Positions 1 through 9,725 of a stretch of DNA of 64,000 nucleotides are shown here, piece by piece. The number at the start of each line of letters is the position of its first letter. The first letter of the stretch is position 1. A program made the translations under genes and the position numbers. The notes under the pieces are model-generated. The model did no database searches and was not told the origin of the DNA. It saw only the letters and a list, made by a program, of their open reading frames with translations. This DNA comes from CAVUCE01 sp963739985 (GTDB lineage Bacteria; Bacteroidota; Ignavibacteria; Ignavibacteriales; Ignavibacteriaceae): contig CAVUCE010000008.1 of NCBI GenBank assembly GCA_963739985.1, forward strand, positions 186,001 to 250,000, read 5' to 3'.

Positions 1-1058
1 TCCTTGTACCGCCAATGAGCAGCAACTCCTTTTTCGGCTACTTCGTGCATATTCAAAGTTCTGATCTGAACTTCAACAAGTCGTCCTTCAGGCCCAATAA
101 CTGTAGTATGAATTGATTGATAATTATTGGTTTTCGGAATTGATATATAATCTTTAAATCGATCAGGAACAGTTAAGTATATCTGATTTACTATTCCTAA
201 AGTTGTATAACATTCATTAGAGTTTTTAGTATCAAGAATTATTCTTATAGCGAATAAATCATAAATTTCTTCAAAAGGTTTATTTCTACGAACCATCTTT
301 CTATAGATACTATAAAGATGTTTCGGCCTTCCGCTTATTTCATATTTAAGGTTATATTCTTGTAATTTACTTTCAATCGGATCAGTGAAACGCTTAATAT
401 AAGATTCTCTCTCGCGACGTTTACTTTTAATCTTTCGTGCAATTTCTTCGTAAGCTTCTTTGTTAAGATATTTAAAGGATAAATCTTCTAATTCCCACTT
501 TACTCTTCCTAAACCAAAGCGATTAGCAAAAGGTGCATAGATTTCTAAAGTTTCCTGCGCTATTCTCCTTTGTTTGTTAGCATTAACATATTCAAGTGTG
601 CGCATATTATGAAGACGATCAGCAAACTTTACCAAAATTACACGAACATCTTTAACCATTGATAACATAAGTTTTCGATAGTTCTCAGCTTGCGTAATTT
701 CTTGTCCTTTAAATATTCCGCCGATTTTTGTAACGCCGTCAACTATTTCTGCAACTTCCTTACCAAATTCTTTAGAAAGCAACTCTAAGCTAAATTCTGT
801 ATCTTCAACAACATCATGTAAAAGCGAACTTACTACGGTTACATCATCAAGAGGAATTTCTTTTGCAACTATCATTGCAACTTCATACGGGTGAGTAAAA
901 TAAGGTTCTCCCGAAGCACGAAGATCATTTTTATGCGCTTCTATGCAAAGTTCAAAACTTTTAGAAATTAAAGCTTCGTTTGTAGCAGTCAGATGCTTTT
1001 TACAAGCTTCCAAAAGTTCTTCTAACATTTTTTGATGTTTGGGATTACTTAAACTCAT
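1..1058 (-). CDS. RelA/SpoT family (p)ppGpp synthetase/hydrolase, 3' end outside the window
   Basis: Stringent-response enzyme that makes and/or degrades (p)ppGpp in the cytoplasm. About 352 codons are visible. The N-terminal HD hydrolase domain has His56 in Y-F-T-H-P and the H81-D82 pair in LLHDVVEDT, followed by VKFADRLHNMRT, so hydrolase activity looks intact. The synthetase domain follows and ends at the window edge in MHEVAEKGVAAHW, the segment just before the TGS domain in this family; TGS and ACT domains should lie outside. The presence of both domains argues for a bifunctional Rel/SpoT rather than a monofunctional RelA. The ATG is the first of the reading frame. A 92-base gap separates it from the TPR gene upstream. 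Confidence 0.93.
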   Translation of the reverse strand, partial: MSLSNPKHQKMLEELLEACKKHLTATNEALISKSFELCIEAHKNDLRASGEPYFTHPYEVAMIVAKEIPLDDVTVVSSLLHDVVEDTEFSLELLSKEFGKEVAEIVDGVTKIGGIFKGQEITQAENYRKLMLSMVKDVRVILVKFADRLHNMRTLEYVNANKQRRIAQETLEIYAPFANRFGLGRVKWELEDLSFKYLNKEAYEEIARKIKSKRRERESYIKRFTDPIESKLQEYNLKYEISGRPKHLYSIYRKMVRRNKPFEEIYDLFAIRIILDTKNSNECYTTLGIVNQIYLTVPDRFKDYISIPKTNNYQSIHTTVIGPEGRLVEVQIRTLNMHEVAEKGVAAHWRYK

Positions 1059-1150
1059 TTATCCGTTTAAACATTGTAAGTTTTATAATTTGTCTAATTT
1101 AGCTTAATTTATTTAATAGTAAAAATTTTATTAGAAGTGATAAAAAGTCG

Positions 1151-2194
1151 TTACTTAGAAAGCTCTTTTTTTAATTCTTTTACTTTATCAATTCTATCGC
1201 CCAATTTTTCTTTTATTCTATCAGAAATATCACTCAAATTTAATACATCATTACAATATCTTAATGATCTTTTTTTGTCCCCTATTTTATCATACATCTT
1301 AGCAAGAATATATTTTAATATTACTTCGTTGTAACGATTCGCTTTTTGTATATCAGTATAACTATTCAAAATTTTTTGATAAATTTCAATTGCTTTCGCA
1401 GGGTTCAAATCTTCGTAAGCCCTTCCCAGCCCCCATAAAAAATATCGGGAATTTGGAAAGCTTTTAAGAGCCGTATCTGCATAAGCGGCTGCGGTTTTAT
1501 AATCCTTTTTATCTATGTAAATCCAAATTAATGAATTAAGTGCTAAATAAGAATGATAAGAAGAATGATTTGCCGCTATTTTCAACATTCTAATTCCGTC
1601 CTCTTCATCATTAGAAACAAAAGGAAGCCAATTTAAGAAATCGGTTTTTCTGCTTTTCCAATACTTAAATGAACCTATTGCCGCATATGCCTCATAAAAT
1701 TTAGGATCCATTTGTAAACATTTTTGGAAACTTTCGACCGAACTAACACCATTGGAAAACGCCGGCCACCAACTAGAATTTAGTGCTTTATAATAGGAAT
1801 AATAACCGTCGCACAGCGCTATAAAATATTGGTTCCAAATGTTTGTCTTATCTTCATCCAGTAAAACTTCCGCTTTCTTGCGAGCTAGATTTAGTAAGCC
1901 TTCTATTTTTTTTGAATCATATTCATTTCCAAAATCATACGCTTTAACAATTTGCAAAGCAGCTAAATAAATTTTCCCAAAAGGTAGATTCGGATATAAA
2001 TTATCCAATTCTGTAAAATCAGATTTAGCTTTATCATACTGCTGTATAATCAAATTGTTAATACCGGATTTTAATAACCGGTTAACTGAGGAATCAGGAT
2101 ATGTTTGGGAATATATTGAAGTAAAGCTTCCCCAAATTATTAAGCAAAGAGCTATAAGTTTAAAGCGTACCAAATGTTCTATCACCTGCGTCAC
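1151..2194 (-). CDS. secreted or periplasmic tetratricopeptide-repeat protein
   Basis: Exported protein of about 340 residues with degenerate TPR units over the C-terminal half, for instance around residues 210-330 where A/Y/W spacing typical of paired helices recurs (YKTAAAYADTALKSFPNS, PAKAIEIYQKIL). A hydrophobic signal peptide ends in S-I-Y-S-Q. The given start is GTG inside the 3' end of upp; an alternative is a TTG seven codons downstream, so the N-terminus is uncertain. The 35-base overlap with upp suggests translational coupling, but the function is not obviously linked to pyrimidine salvage. No enzymatic motif is seen; the role is probably in protein-protein contact. Confidence 0.75.
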   Translation of the reverse strand: MTQVIEHLVRFKLIALCLIIWGSFTSIYSQTYPDSSVNRLLKSGINNLIIQQYDKAKSDFTELDNLYPNLPFGKIYLAALQIVKAYDFGNEYDSKKIEGLLNLARKKAEVLLDEDKTNIWNQYFIALCDGYYSYYKALNSSWWPAFSNGVSSVESFQKCLQMDPKFYEAYAAIGSFKYWKSRKTDFLNWLPFVSNDEEDGIRMLKIAANHSSYHSYLALNSLIWIYIDKKDYKTAAAYADTALKSFPNSRYFLWGLGRAYEDLNPAKAIEIYQKILNSYTDIQKANRYNEVILKYILAKMYDKIGDKKRSLRYCNDVLNLSDISDRIKEKLGDRIDKVKELKKELSK

Positions 2195-2798
2195 CTAATC
2201 CTGGGAGAATATAACCTTTTTCATTTAGTTCTCTGTCTAATGCTGCACCGAATATTTTTATATCAGGGTGGACTTTTTCAATTCTTTTTATCCCTTCCGG
2301 CGCAGCTACTAAGCACGCAAAAACTAAATTTTTTGCTCCCCTTTTCTTTAAGTAATTCAATGCTTCGGAAGCACTACCTCCTGTAGCCAGCATCGGATCA
2401 ATCAGAATGACCATTGAATCATGTATATTTTTTGGAGTTTTATAATAATACTCAACGGGTTGAAGTGTTTCTTCATCACGCTGCAGTCCGATATGTCCAA
2501 CTTTAGCATCCGGAATGATAGAAAGAAATCCACTAACCATTCCGAGCCCGGCACGTAAAACCGGAACGAGAACAACTTCTTGTTCCAATTTAAAACCTTT
2601 TGTTACCTCAAGCGGAGTTTCAATTTGCTTTTGTGATAAGGAAAAATTTTTGCTTATTTCAACGGCTAATATATTTGAAATTCTGCTAACAGCTGCTCTA
2701 AAATATTCCGGTGGTGTTGTTTTATCTCGTATTACGGTAACATCTCTTTGCACTAAAGGATGATCTATTAAACTAAAATTCTTAAATCTTTCGGGCAT
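2160..2798 (-). CDS. upp: uracil phosphoribosyltransferase
   Basis: Pyrimidine salvage enzyme converting uracil and PRPP to UMP. At 212 residues it has the usual family length. The PRPP-binding loop is visible near residues 130-141 (VILIDPMLATGG), the flexible loop contains VLRAGLGM near residue 80, and the uracil-binding C-terminus G-L-G-D-A-G-D-R-x-F-G-T is complete. It starts 8 bases after the stop of the flavin reductase gene, so der, the reductase and upp look like one transcription unit on the minus strand. No unusual residues are seen. Confidence 0.97.
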   Translation of the reverse strand: MPERFKNFSLIDHPLVQRDVTVIRDKTTPPEYFRAAVSRISNILAVEISKNFSLSQKQIETPLEVTKGFKLEQEVVLVPVLRAGLGMVSGFLSIIPDAKVGHIGLQRDEETLQPVEYYYKTPKNIHDSMVILIDPMLATGGSASEALNYLKKRGAKNLVFACLVAAPEGIKRIEKVHPDIKIFGAALDRELNEKGYILPGLGDAGDRTFGTL

Positions 2799-2806
2799 AA
2801 ATCCTC

Positions 2807-4168
2807 TTATTTATTTTGCTTTTTTATTTTTCTTCCTAAAACGGAAAGTAAATTAATAAACGGAGATAAAGGAGGAGTATAGTTAAAATTTATCTCGCTT
2901 AAAATCTCTGCGGATTGACGAGTTTTTATTAAGGTTGAAATTATATCACTATAACCTGAAACTTCTTTATCACCTAAAAATGAAGCCCCCAATATTTTAG
3001 AGGAACTTCTCTCAAAAACAATTTTTCCAAATACATTATTACTTTCCGGCATAACTTTTACTAAATTCGGAACAATTTCTTGAACAGTTCCGACATAAAA
3101 ACCGGACTCTTTAGCTTCCCGCTCAGTTAATCCTACACAAACATAATATTTATTAAAAATTTTTACTGAAATATTCCTCACAATTGGTTCAGCAAGAACG
3201 TTACCGCCTGCAGCATTTTCACCCGCAATATGACCATAAAGGTGAGCTGCTGAAGCTAAAGGTATATATTCACTTTTGTTCGTAATAAAATTTGTTACCT
3301 CAATACAATCACCGGCGGCATATATAAATTGATCAGAAGTTTTTAATTTTCTATCTACTGCAATTCCGCCAAACTTTCCTAGTTTCAAACCTGCTTGCAG
3401 CGCGAGCTGATTATTGGGTTTAAAACCGGCAGCGTTTATTACAAAATCAACATCAATAATTCGGCTATCAATATTTATTGATTTTATTCTATTATTCTCC
3501 GCAAAATATTTAATCGAATTTACAGAACCATAAAACTCGATATTATTTTTACTTATCAATTCTTTTATTAAAACGCTTATTTCTTTCTCGGCATTTGAAA
3601 TTGGGAGTTCTTCTTTTTCAATTAAAACTACTTCTAAATTTAATTTTGAAAGAGCTTCCGCAGTCTCCAAACCAATATAACCTGCCCCGAAAACGGCAAC
3701 TTTTTTTATTCTATTAAATTGGAAGTAATTTTTTATAAACTCCAAATCCTTTATAGATTTAAGCGATCTTAGATTTTTGTAATCATGTTTAAAGTAAGAA
3801 ATTGATTTTGGATAGGAACCGGAAGTTATTATTAAAGCATCGTAATGTGTTGTGAAGTCTTGTTGCGTCTTAATATTCTTTACAGTAAGAGTATTATCCT
3901 TAGAATTTATAAACTCAACTCTATGATTAATAAAAACTTTTACGCCTTTTTCTGTCTCAAAGGAAATCGGATCGTAAAATATAAGTGATTTGTAATCGGG
4001 TATTTCTTCAGCTAAAGCATAAGGTATTTCACAAGTTCCGGTTGAAATATAGTCCCCGGCTTCATACATAATTACTTCGGCATCAGGATTTATCCTTTTT
4101 GCTTTAGCAGCTGCGGCAGGCCCTGCAGCATTTCCACCGATAACTATTATTCTTCCGGGTTTTATCAT
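2807..4168 (-). CDS. FAD/NAD(P)-dependent disulfide reductase, CoA-disulfide reductase/NADH oxidase type
   Basis: Flavoprotein of the pyridine nucleotide-disulfide oxidoreductase family. It has an N-terminal FAD Rossmann motif (VIGGNAAGPAAA, residues 9-21), a second NAD(P) motif near residue 165 (VFGAGYIGLETAEAL), the FAD-contact AAGDC near residue 300, and a dimerization domain. A single cysteine, Cys46 in S-T-G-T-C-E-I-P-Y, sits where CoA-disulfide reductases and NADH oxidases carry their redox-active Cys, although the surrounding motif is not the classical SFxxCGxPY. The substrate (CoA disulfide, polysulfide or oxygen) cannot be told from sequence. Its ATG overlaps the der stop by four bases. 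Confidence 0.85.
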   Translation of the reverse strand: MIKPGRIIVIGGNAAGPAAAAKAKRINPDAEVIMYEAGDYISTGTCEIPYALAEEIPDYKSLIFYDPISFETEKGVKVFINHRVEFINSKDNTLTVKNIKTQQDFTTHYDALIITSGSYPKSISYFKHDYKNLRSLKSIKDLEFIKNYFQFNRIKKVAVFGAGYIGLETAEALSKLNLEVVLIEKEELPISNAEKEISVLIKELISKNNIEFYGSVNSIKYFAENNRIKSINIDSRIIDVDFVINAAGFKPNNQLALQAGLKLGKFGGIAVDRKLKTSDQFIYAAGDCIEVTNFITNKSEYIPLASAAHLYGHIAGENAAGGNVLAEPIVRNISVKIFNKYYVCVGLTEREAKESGFYVGTVQEIVPNLVKVMPESNNVFGKIVFERSSSKILGASFLGDKEVSGYSDIISTLIKTRQSAEILSEINFNYTPPLSPFINLLSVLGRKIKKQNK

Positions 4169-5487
4169 TTATTCTTAAAGCTTAGTGTCATTGGTATCCC
4201 CTCAAAACCGAATTTTTTTCTTATTAATTTTTCCAGGAATCTTTTGTAATGTTCAGGAATCTCTTTCGGAAAATTAGTAAAAAACAGAAATATTGGATAG
4301 TGATCACCAACTTGAGTTATATACTTTATTTTAATTTCTTTACCGGTTCTACTTGATGGAGGCGGAGCTTTTTCTATTTCAGGCAGTAAAACATCATTAA
4401 GTTCACTTGTCGGCACTTTTGATTTTCTTCTCTCGCTTATTTCTTTCACTAAATCAATCAGCTTAAATATTCTTTGTTTGGTGAGTGCGGAAATAAACAT
4501 AATTGGAATATAATCTATAGAACCCATTTTTAATTTTGTTTCTTCTTCAAATTTCTTCGAAGTGTTTGTTTCTTTTTCTATAAGATCCCATTTATTAACA
4601 GCAATTACAATCCCTTTTCTCCATCTAACTGCTTCATCAATTATTTTTTGATCTTGTTTTTCCAGATTAAAGTTTGCATCGAGCATTACAATTGCAACAT
4701 CGCATTCGGAAATGGCACGTAAAGTTCTGATGTTAGAAAAAAATTCGATACTTTCTTCAACCTTCTTTTTCTTACGTAAACCAGCTGTGTCAACTAAAAC
4801 AATTTCTTCACCATAATACTTTAGAACAGAATCCAAACTATCTCTAGTTGTGCCGGGAATATCTGTAACAATACTTCTTTCTTGTCCCAATAGAGCATTA
4901 GTTAAAGAAGATTTTCCAACGTTCGGCCTTCCAACAACAGCAATTTTTAATCTTGTATCTTTAGGGGCATTTTCATCATAAGGTTGAAAATTAGCAGTAA
5001 TAGTATCGAGTAAGTCACCGATTTTTCTTCCGCCAATTGCAGAAATATCAAAAACTTCATCAACACCTAAATTATAAAATTCAATAGCAGCAGATTCATA
5101 TTGCTCAGAATCTACTTTGTTAACCACTAAGAAAAAATCCTTGCCCGAAATTCTAAGCATGTTAGCAATTTCAATGTCCATAGGATTTACGCCTGCTCTA
5201 GCATCGGCAAGAAAAATTATTAAATCCGCTTCAGAAATCGCAATTTCAACTTGTTCGCGAATTGCTGTTTCAAATAAATCCGGTGACGCAGGAACATATC
5301 CGCCTGTATCCATTAATCTAAATATCTTTCCGTCCCATTCAACTTCGCCGTAATTTCTGTCTCTTGTTACTCCGCTCTTATCATCTACAATTGCCTCACG
5401 ATTCCCAACTAACCTATTAAAAAATGTGGATTTCCCTACATTAGGTCTTCCAACAATAACGACTAATGGTGTTTTCATAATATTCAA
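4165..5487 (-). CDS. der: ribosome-associated double GTPase Der (EngA)
   Basis: GTPase needed for 50S subunit assembly. Two GTPase domains are visible: P-loop GRPNVGKS at residues 13-20 with DTGG at 60-63 and NKVD at 123-126, and a second GRPNVGKS at 186-193 with DTAGLRKKKKVEE and NKWD at 298-301. A KH-like C-terminal domain follows. The length of 440 residues is normal. The start could also be Met4. It is the promoter-proximal gene of the der-reductase-upp run, and a terminator of the preceding gene lies just upstream. Confidence 0.97.
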   Translation of the reverse strand: MNIMKTPLVVIVGRPNVGKSTFFNRLVGNREAIVDDKSGVTRDRNYGEVEWDGKIFRLMDTGGYVPASPDLFETAIREQVEIAISEADLIIFLADARAGVNPMDIEIANMLRISGKDFFLVVNKVDSEQYESAAIEFYNLGVDEVFDISAIGGRKIGDLLDTITANFQPYDENAPKDTRLKIAVVGRPNVGKSSLTNALLGQERSIVTDIPGTTRDSLDSVLKYYGEEIVLVDTAGLRKKKKVEESIEFFSNIRTLRAISECDVAIVMLDANFNLEKQDQKIIDEAVRWRKGIVIAVNKWDLIEKETNTSKKFEEETKLKMGSIDYIPIMFISALTKQRIFKLIDLVKEISERRKSKVPTSELNDVLLPEIEKAPPPSSRTGKEIKIKYITQVGDHYPIFLFFTNFPKEIPEHYKRFLEKLIRKKFGFEGIPMTLSFKNK

Positions 5488-5528
5488 TTCTAAGTTACAA
5501 ACGTAAATACAAACTACTTATATAAAAA

Positions 5529-5559
5529 AGCGATGCTACCGCGTTGCGATAGAATCGCT
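5529..5559 (-). terminator. intrinsic terminator after the DUF5683-like gene
   Basis: Read on the minus strand, AGCGAT and ATCGCT form an outer stem around an inner stem CTATCG/CGGTAG with a five-base loop, followed directly by a run of six T. It lies 40 bases after the stop of the DUF5683-like gene and separates it from der. Confidence 0.8.
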
Positions 5560-5599
5560 AAATGTTTAGTACAAATTTATCTAAATTTTAAGTATTAAC

Positions 5600-6481
5600 C
5601 TAAAACTTTAAACTGAAATTCATTGTAGGAACAAACTGAGTTCTTCCGGCAACGTTTATTCCGTTAACTCTCATGTTCATAGCTAGTTCACCGTTGTACA
5701 AATCTGTACTCCAAATTGCATCGGCAACACTCAACACATGATTAACTACAACTACTACAACAGCAGCGGCACCGGTATTATAATAATCATTTGCAACGCC
5801 GCGTTGATGCGAATACCAATTGAACTCATATGATAAAATATGATAATCAGTATCGTTAGGATTGGCTTGATCCCAGCCGTGGCTATATTGCGGATATTTT
5901 CCGATTAACTCGTAATATTGTTGTTCACCCTGATGAGGAAGTCTGTGAGTATATCCGCCACCTAAATCACTTTCCAGTCTGTTTAATTCTCCCCAATTAA
6001 CCGAACCATCGTTATTGACCACATTATAATTACTTGGATCAACCTCGGGATTTATATAACTAGTATGATTCAAAGTCCATTCGGCATATCTTTTCGCACT
6101 CCAATGTTTATCGGCATATTGTTCAAAAAACGCAGTTTGAAAATCACCTTTATGATTATATATAATTGCTGTTGTAACCGCCGCAGCTTCTACTAAGAAA
6201 AATATAGCAGCTTTGAGATAATGTTCAGAATAAAATTCGCCGGCTCCGGGCAATATGGCAGATAATGCTCCGGCTAAAATTCTCGATTTTTTATTTGGAT
6301 TTTCCAAGCTAACTTTAGGAGTTTCGGTAACAGCTAAATCAGAAGGAGTTGATAGAAAATCCAGATATACACTACGGCTTAAATTATTATTCACTTTAGC
6401 CGTCTCTTGCGCATTAGTGCAATATGGTAAAGAAATTATTGCAAGAAGAAGAACAAAAATCTTAAAATTCAAATTTTTCAT
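5600..6481 (-). CDS. exported DUF5683-like membrane protein
   Basis: Protein of 293 residues with an N-terminal signal peptide (MKNLNFKIFVLLLAIISLPYC, then T-N-A-Q). A glycine-rich hydrophobic segment at about residues 68-105 (LSAILPGAGEFYSEHYLKAA) matches the pattern of DUF5683, a family common in Bacteroidota and relatives. A second hydrophobic stretch near residue 240 is valine-rich (AAAVVVVVVNHV). Conserved Tyr/Trp-rich loops lie between. The cysteine at the signal region (S-L-P-Y-C) could alternatively be a lipobox. Function unknown. Downstream there is a strong terminator, so it ends a transcription unit that starts with the large outer-membrane gene. Confidence 0.72.
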   Translation of the reverse strand: MKNLNFKIFVLLLAIISLPYCTNAQETAKVNNNLSRSVYLDFLSTPSDLAVTETPKVSLENPNKKSRILAGALSAILPGAGEFYSEHYLKAAIFFLVEAAAVTTAIIYNHKGDFQTAFFEQYADKHWSAKRYAEWTLNHTSYINPEVDPSNYNVVNNDGSVNWGELNRLESDLGGGYTHRLPHQGEQQYYELIGKYPQYSHGWDQANPNDTDYHILSYEFNWYSHQRGVANDYYNTGAAAVVVVVVNHVLSVADAIWSTDLYNGELAMNMRVNGINVAGRTQFVPTMNFSLKF

Positions 6482-6532
6482 GTTAGTTTCCTTTTAGATA
6501 CAAGATATTCAGGATCTAATTTCCTAACGGTT

Positions 6533-9500
6533 TTACATATCGAAGCCAAATAATAAACCACCATAAAAACGCCACTCTTTTCCGTAAGTAACATCTTCCC
6601 CCCTAAAATTCTTAGTGAATTTATCAAATCCATATGATGCGTTAAAAAATAAATCCGTTGGGAAAATATAATATGAGTTCATATGAACTCTGATTTCAGC
6701 ACCAGCCCCTTTTTAAATGTACTTAAAGCAGGAACAGAACCATTCCAGGCATTGCCTATATCGCCATAAATTGAGAAGAAAATTTTATCAATATAAAGTT
6801 GTCCGGCACGAGTATCAATGTTACGGAACAATGGGAATCTATAAGTTAAGTTTAACCAGCCAATCCTATTACCGCTTACAGCATAAAAAGGGTAAGCTTT
6901 CATGCCTGGCAATCCGCCTAAATAAAAATCAAAGAAATCCGGCATAGTTGGACCAAATATAGTTCCTAATCTTAGTTGCGTAGTTAATGTTGAACTACCA
7001 AAAACTGGAAGATGAACTTTACCGTTTAACTCAAGCCTACTGAAATTGAAATTATCATAAAGAGGTTGTAATAATCCGCCTTCAACCTTATAATTTCCGT
7101 CGGGATTAAATTTGTTTAACTCGTAATTATAAGTTAGCTCGAGCTGCATTCCAACCGGATTTATATCCCGATCAATAGTAGGTAAAATTCCATCGTATGT
7201 ATATTTAAGTTGAAAATTACTTCCAATCAAATAATTATCACTAGTTGAAGGATAAAGATACGGACCTGTATCCAGATTAATGATAAAACTACCAAGAGTC
7301 GCAGAATAACGACTAAATATATATCTCAATTCCAAATTCTGATTGCGCGAAAATATCTTCTGTTTCGCGGCTAAATCGACCTCAAATAAATTATAGGTTA
7401 CATCTGTAGGAATTGTTTTGTCATAAGATACTTGGGAACCAACAGTATCAGCGCCAAACAGAACATCAGTATTAGCTTTTCTACTTATATTATATAATTC
7501 TAAAGATAGTTCAGGTTTAATTCCCATATTAAAAAGTAGAGGAAGTTTATCCCGATAATTAAAAATAAAAAATAGATCTCTCTCTAATCTTGCATTTATT
7601 GATGCTCCGGCGAAAAAAGAATATCTATCCAGCATATCGCTTGAACTTACATATAAACCCGGTTTTAATTTGTCAATAAACTTATTCGATGTGTTGTAAT
7701 TATCATACCTTATAAATGGAAAGAAAGATAACTTTGTAAATTCACCATGATAATCTTCTTTTTTATAATTGGGAATTTCATAATCATTATAATGGACTAA
7801 TTTATTGAGGTTAAAATTCTTAAGATCCCCGTTCGGTTTGTCTTTGCCTAACGGAGGATTATTTGTCCAAACATAGTCTTTACCGTTTTCAACTTTAGTT
7901 TGTTCTTCCGGAGTAATCTTAAATATTTTAAATCCTTTTGAAGTGTAACCGGCATAAAGGATATTTCCTTCATTATCGATAGAAGGCATAAACGCGCCGC
8001 CAATAACATTTGTTAATTTTTTAACATCTCGCGTTTTCAAATTCATTGAGTATATGTTAAATATCCCCGTTGAATCCGAGCAATAAACGATATCACCTTT
8101 TCCATCAAAAACTGCGTTACGATTATCGTGTTTTGTTTTTAATATATAATTAAAGTTTCCGCCGTTTGTATCTATTCTTGCTATATCCCTATTATCAGCA
8201 TAGGAATAATCAAATATTATATAACTGTCATCTAGAGAAAATTTCGGCTGATATACTTGTTCTCCGTTGCTGAAAATCGTTAGTTTCTTAAAATTCTTTC
8301 CGTTAATATCAACCATTCCTAAATTAGTTGTTCCGTCTTTTTCAAATAGGAAAACAATATGTTTACCATCGTGAGAAACTGAAGGTTGGTTAGCTCTTAG
8401 ATCATGTGTTAATCTAGTCTCTTTTTCTTTATCGAAATCATATACATAAATATCATGAACATTATACCAGTTTGGGTTATCATCTGTTAGCTTAGAATAA
8501 ATTATCTTGTTTTCACCCGGTATCCAGCTAATTGTAGAACGAACATTATCTGCAATTTTCGTTTCTTTTTTAGTTTTTAAGTCGTGAACATAAACACTAG
8601 AAAGGCCTAAATAATCAAATCCTTTATTTGAAACATAGGCGAATTTAGTTCCATCGGGAGAATATGTTGGAAAAAAGTTTCCAAATCCGGCATCAATAAT
8701 TTTATCACCGGTAACTAAATTTGATAAAACAGATTTGCTTCTTTCTTTATAATTCTCAGTAACGAAGCTTTTCCATTCATCATAAACCTGGTTACCGTCT
8801 TTTCCCAAAGCATCCTTAAATGCCGCATCTATTGTAAAAACACCTAATTTTCCTAAATCGTGACTAATTTCTCGAAGTTTATTTTCACCATACTTTTGAG
8901 AAATATATCTGGTTAAAGCAAATCCGGAGTTATAAACCGATTCATTTCCAAGACTGGTTTTATCAAAAACACCCATCTGATTCCAAGTAAGCATATTCCC
9001 ATCAAGAGCATAACTTCTTAAAATCATGTCTCTGTGTGTATCCCAATTATCGTAACTAAATTCTTTACGATTGTATTGTGCGGTTCCTTCAGCAAACCAT
9101 GAAGGGACATTAACAGTAGCAATTGGGTAAGACACAATTACATTCGGATAGCCATATAAAATATCAGGACGTCTTTCATCTTCGTAATTTAAAGCTTGCA
9201 GAAAAATGGAGGGAACAGTCCGGGATATTTTCATCGCCGACTGAATTTGAACCATGTGTGTAAATTCATGCGTGATTACATTCCTAAGCCAATTGTGTGT
9301 CCCGCGTAAATCAAAATTTAAAGCACTTGTCCAAATCTCTATTTTATTATCAAAGAAGTAAGTTGCCCCGTTAGAATAATCATCAATATCTTTAATTACA
9401 AAATGAACAATACCGGGATCGTAATGATATAATGATGTAAGAGGTCCCCAAACTTCATCAGCGATTTTAGCAGTTATTCTCGCAGTTCTTTCGGCGCCTT

Positions 9501-9636
9501 CATGAAAATGAACTTCAACATGTTTTCCTTTTATGGTATACCATTTTAATTCAGGATGAAATTCAGTGAATTGAGAATATGCTTTTAATTGAAATAATAA
9601 AATTATGACAAGAACACGAAGAGTTGCTTTACCCAT
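6533..9636 (-). CDS. outer-membrane TolB-propeller protein with HEXXH domain; frameshifted near the 3' end
   Basis: Large envelope protein: signal peptide ending Y-S-Q, then a gluzincin-like domain with H123-E-F-T-H127 and W-F-A-E183-G downstream (the usual third zinc ligand), a TolB/WD40-like beta-propeller at about residues 310-580, and a C-terminal region ending like an Omp85/BamA-type barrel (PDFFDFYLGGLPGMKAYPF). In the raw sequence the frame stops at 6679 after 985 residues. One base more in the A5G4 run at 6706-6714 restores 49 further codons ending at 6533 in ...LLFGFDM, a barrel-like aromatic C-terminus. So the intact product is about 1034 residues. The shift may be sequence error, mutation or programmed slippage. 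Confidence 0.82.
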
Positions 9637-9725
9637 GATTCTTAACTATACTCCGTTATTATCTGCAAAGGTTAGATTTTAAGAAGTAAATGAAAAATGA
9701 TTCATTCAAAAATCTTAAATAAAAT

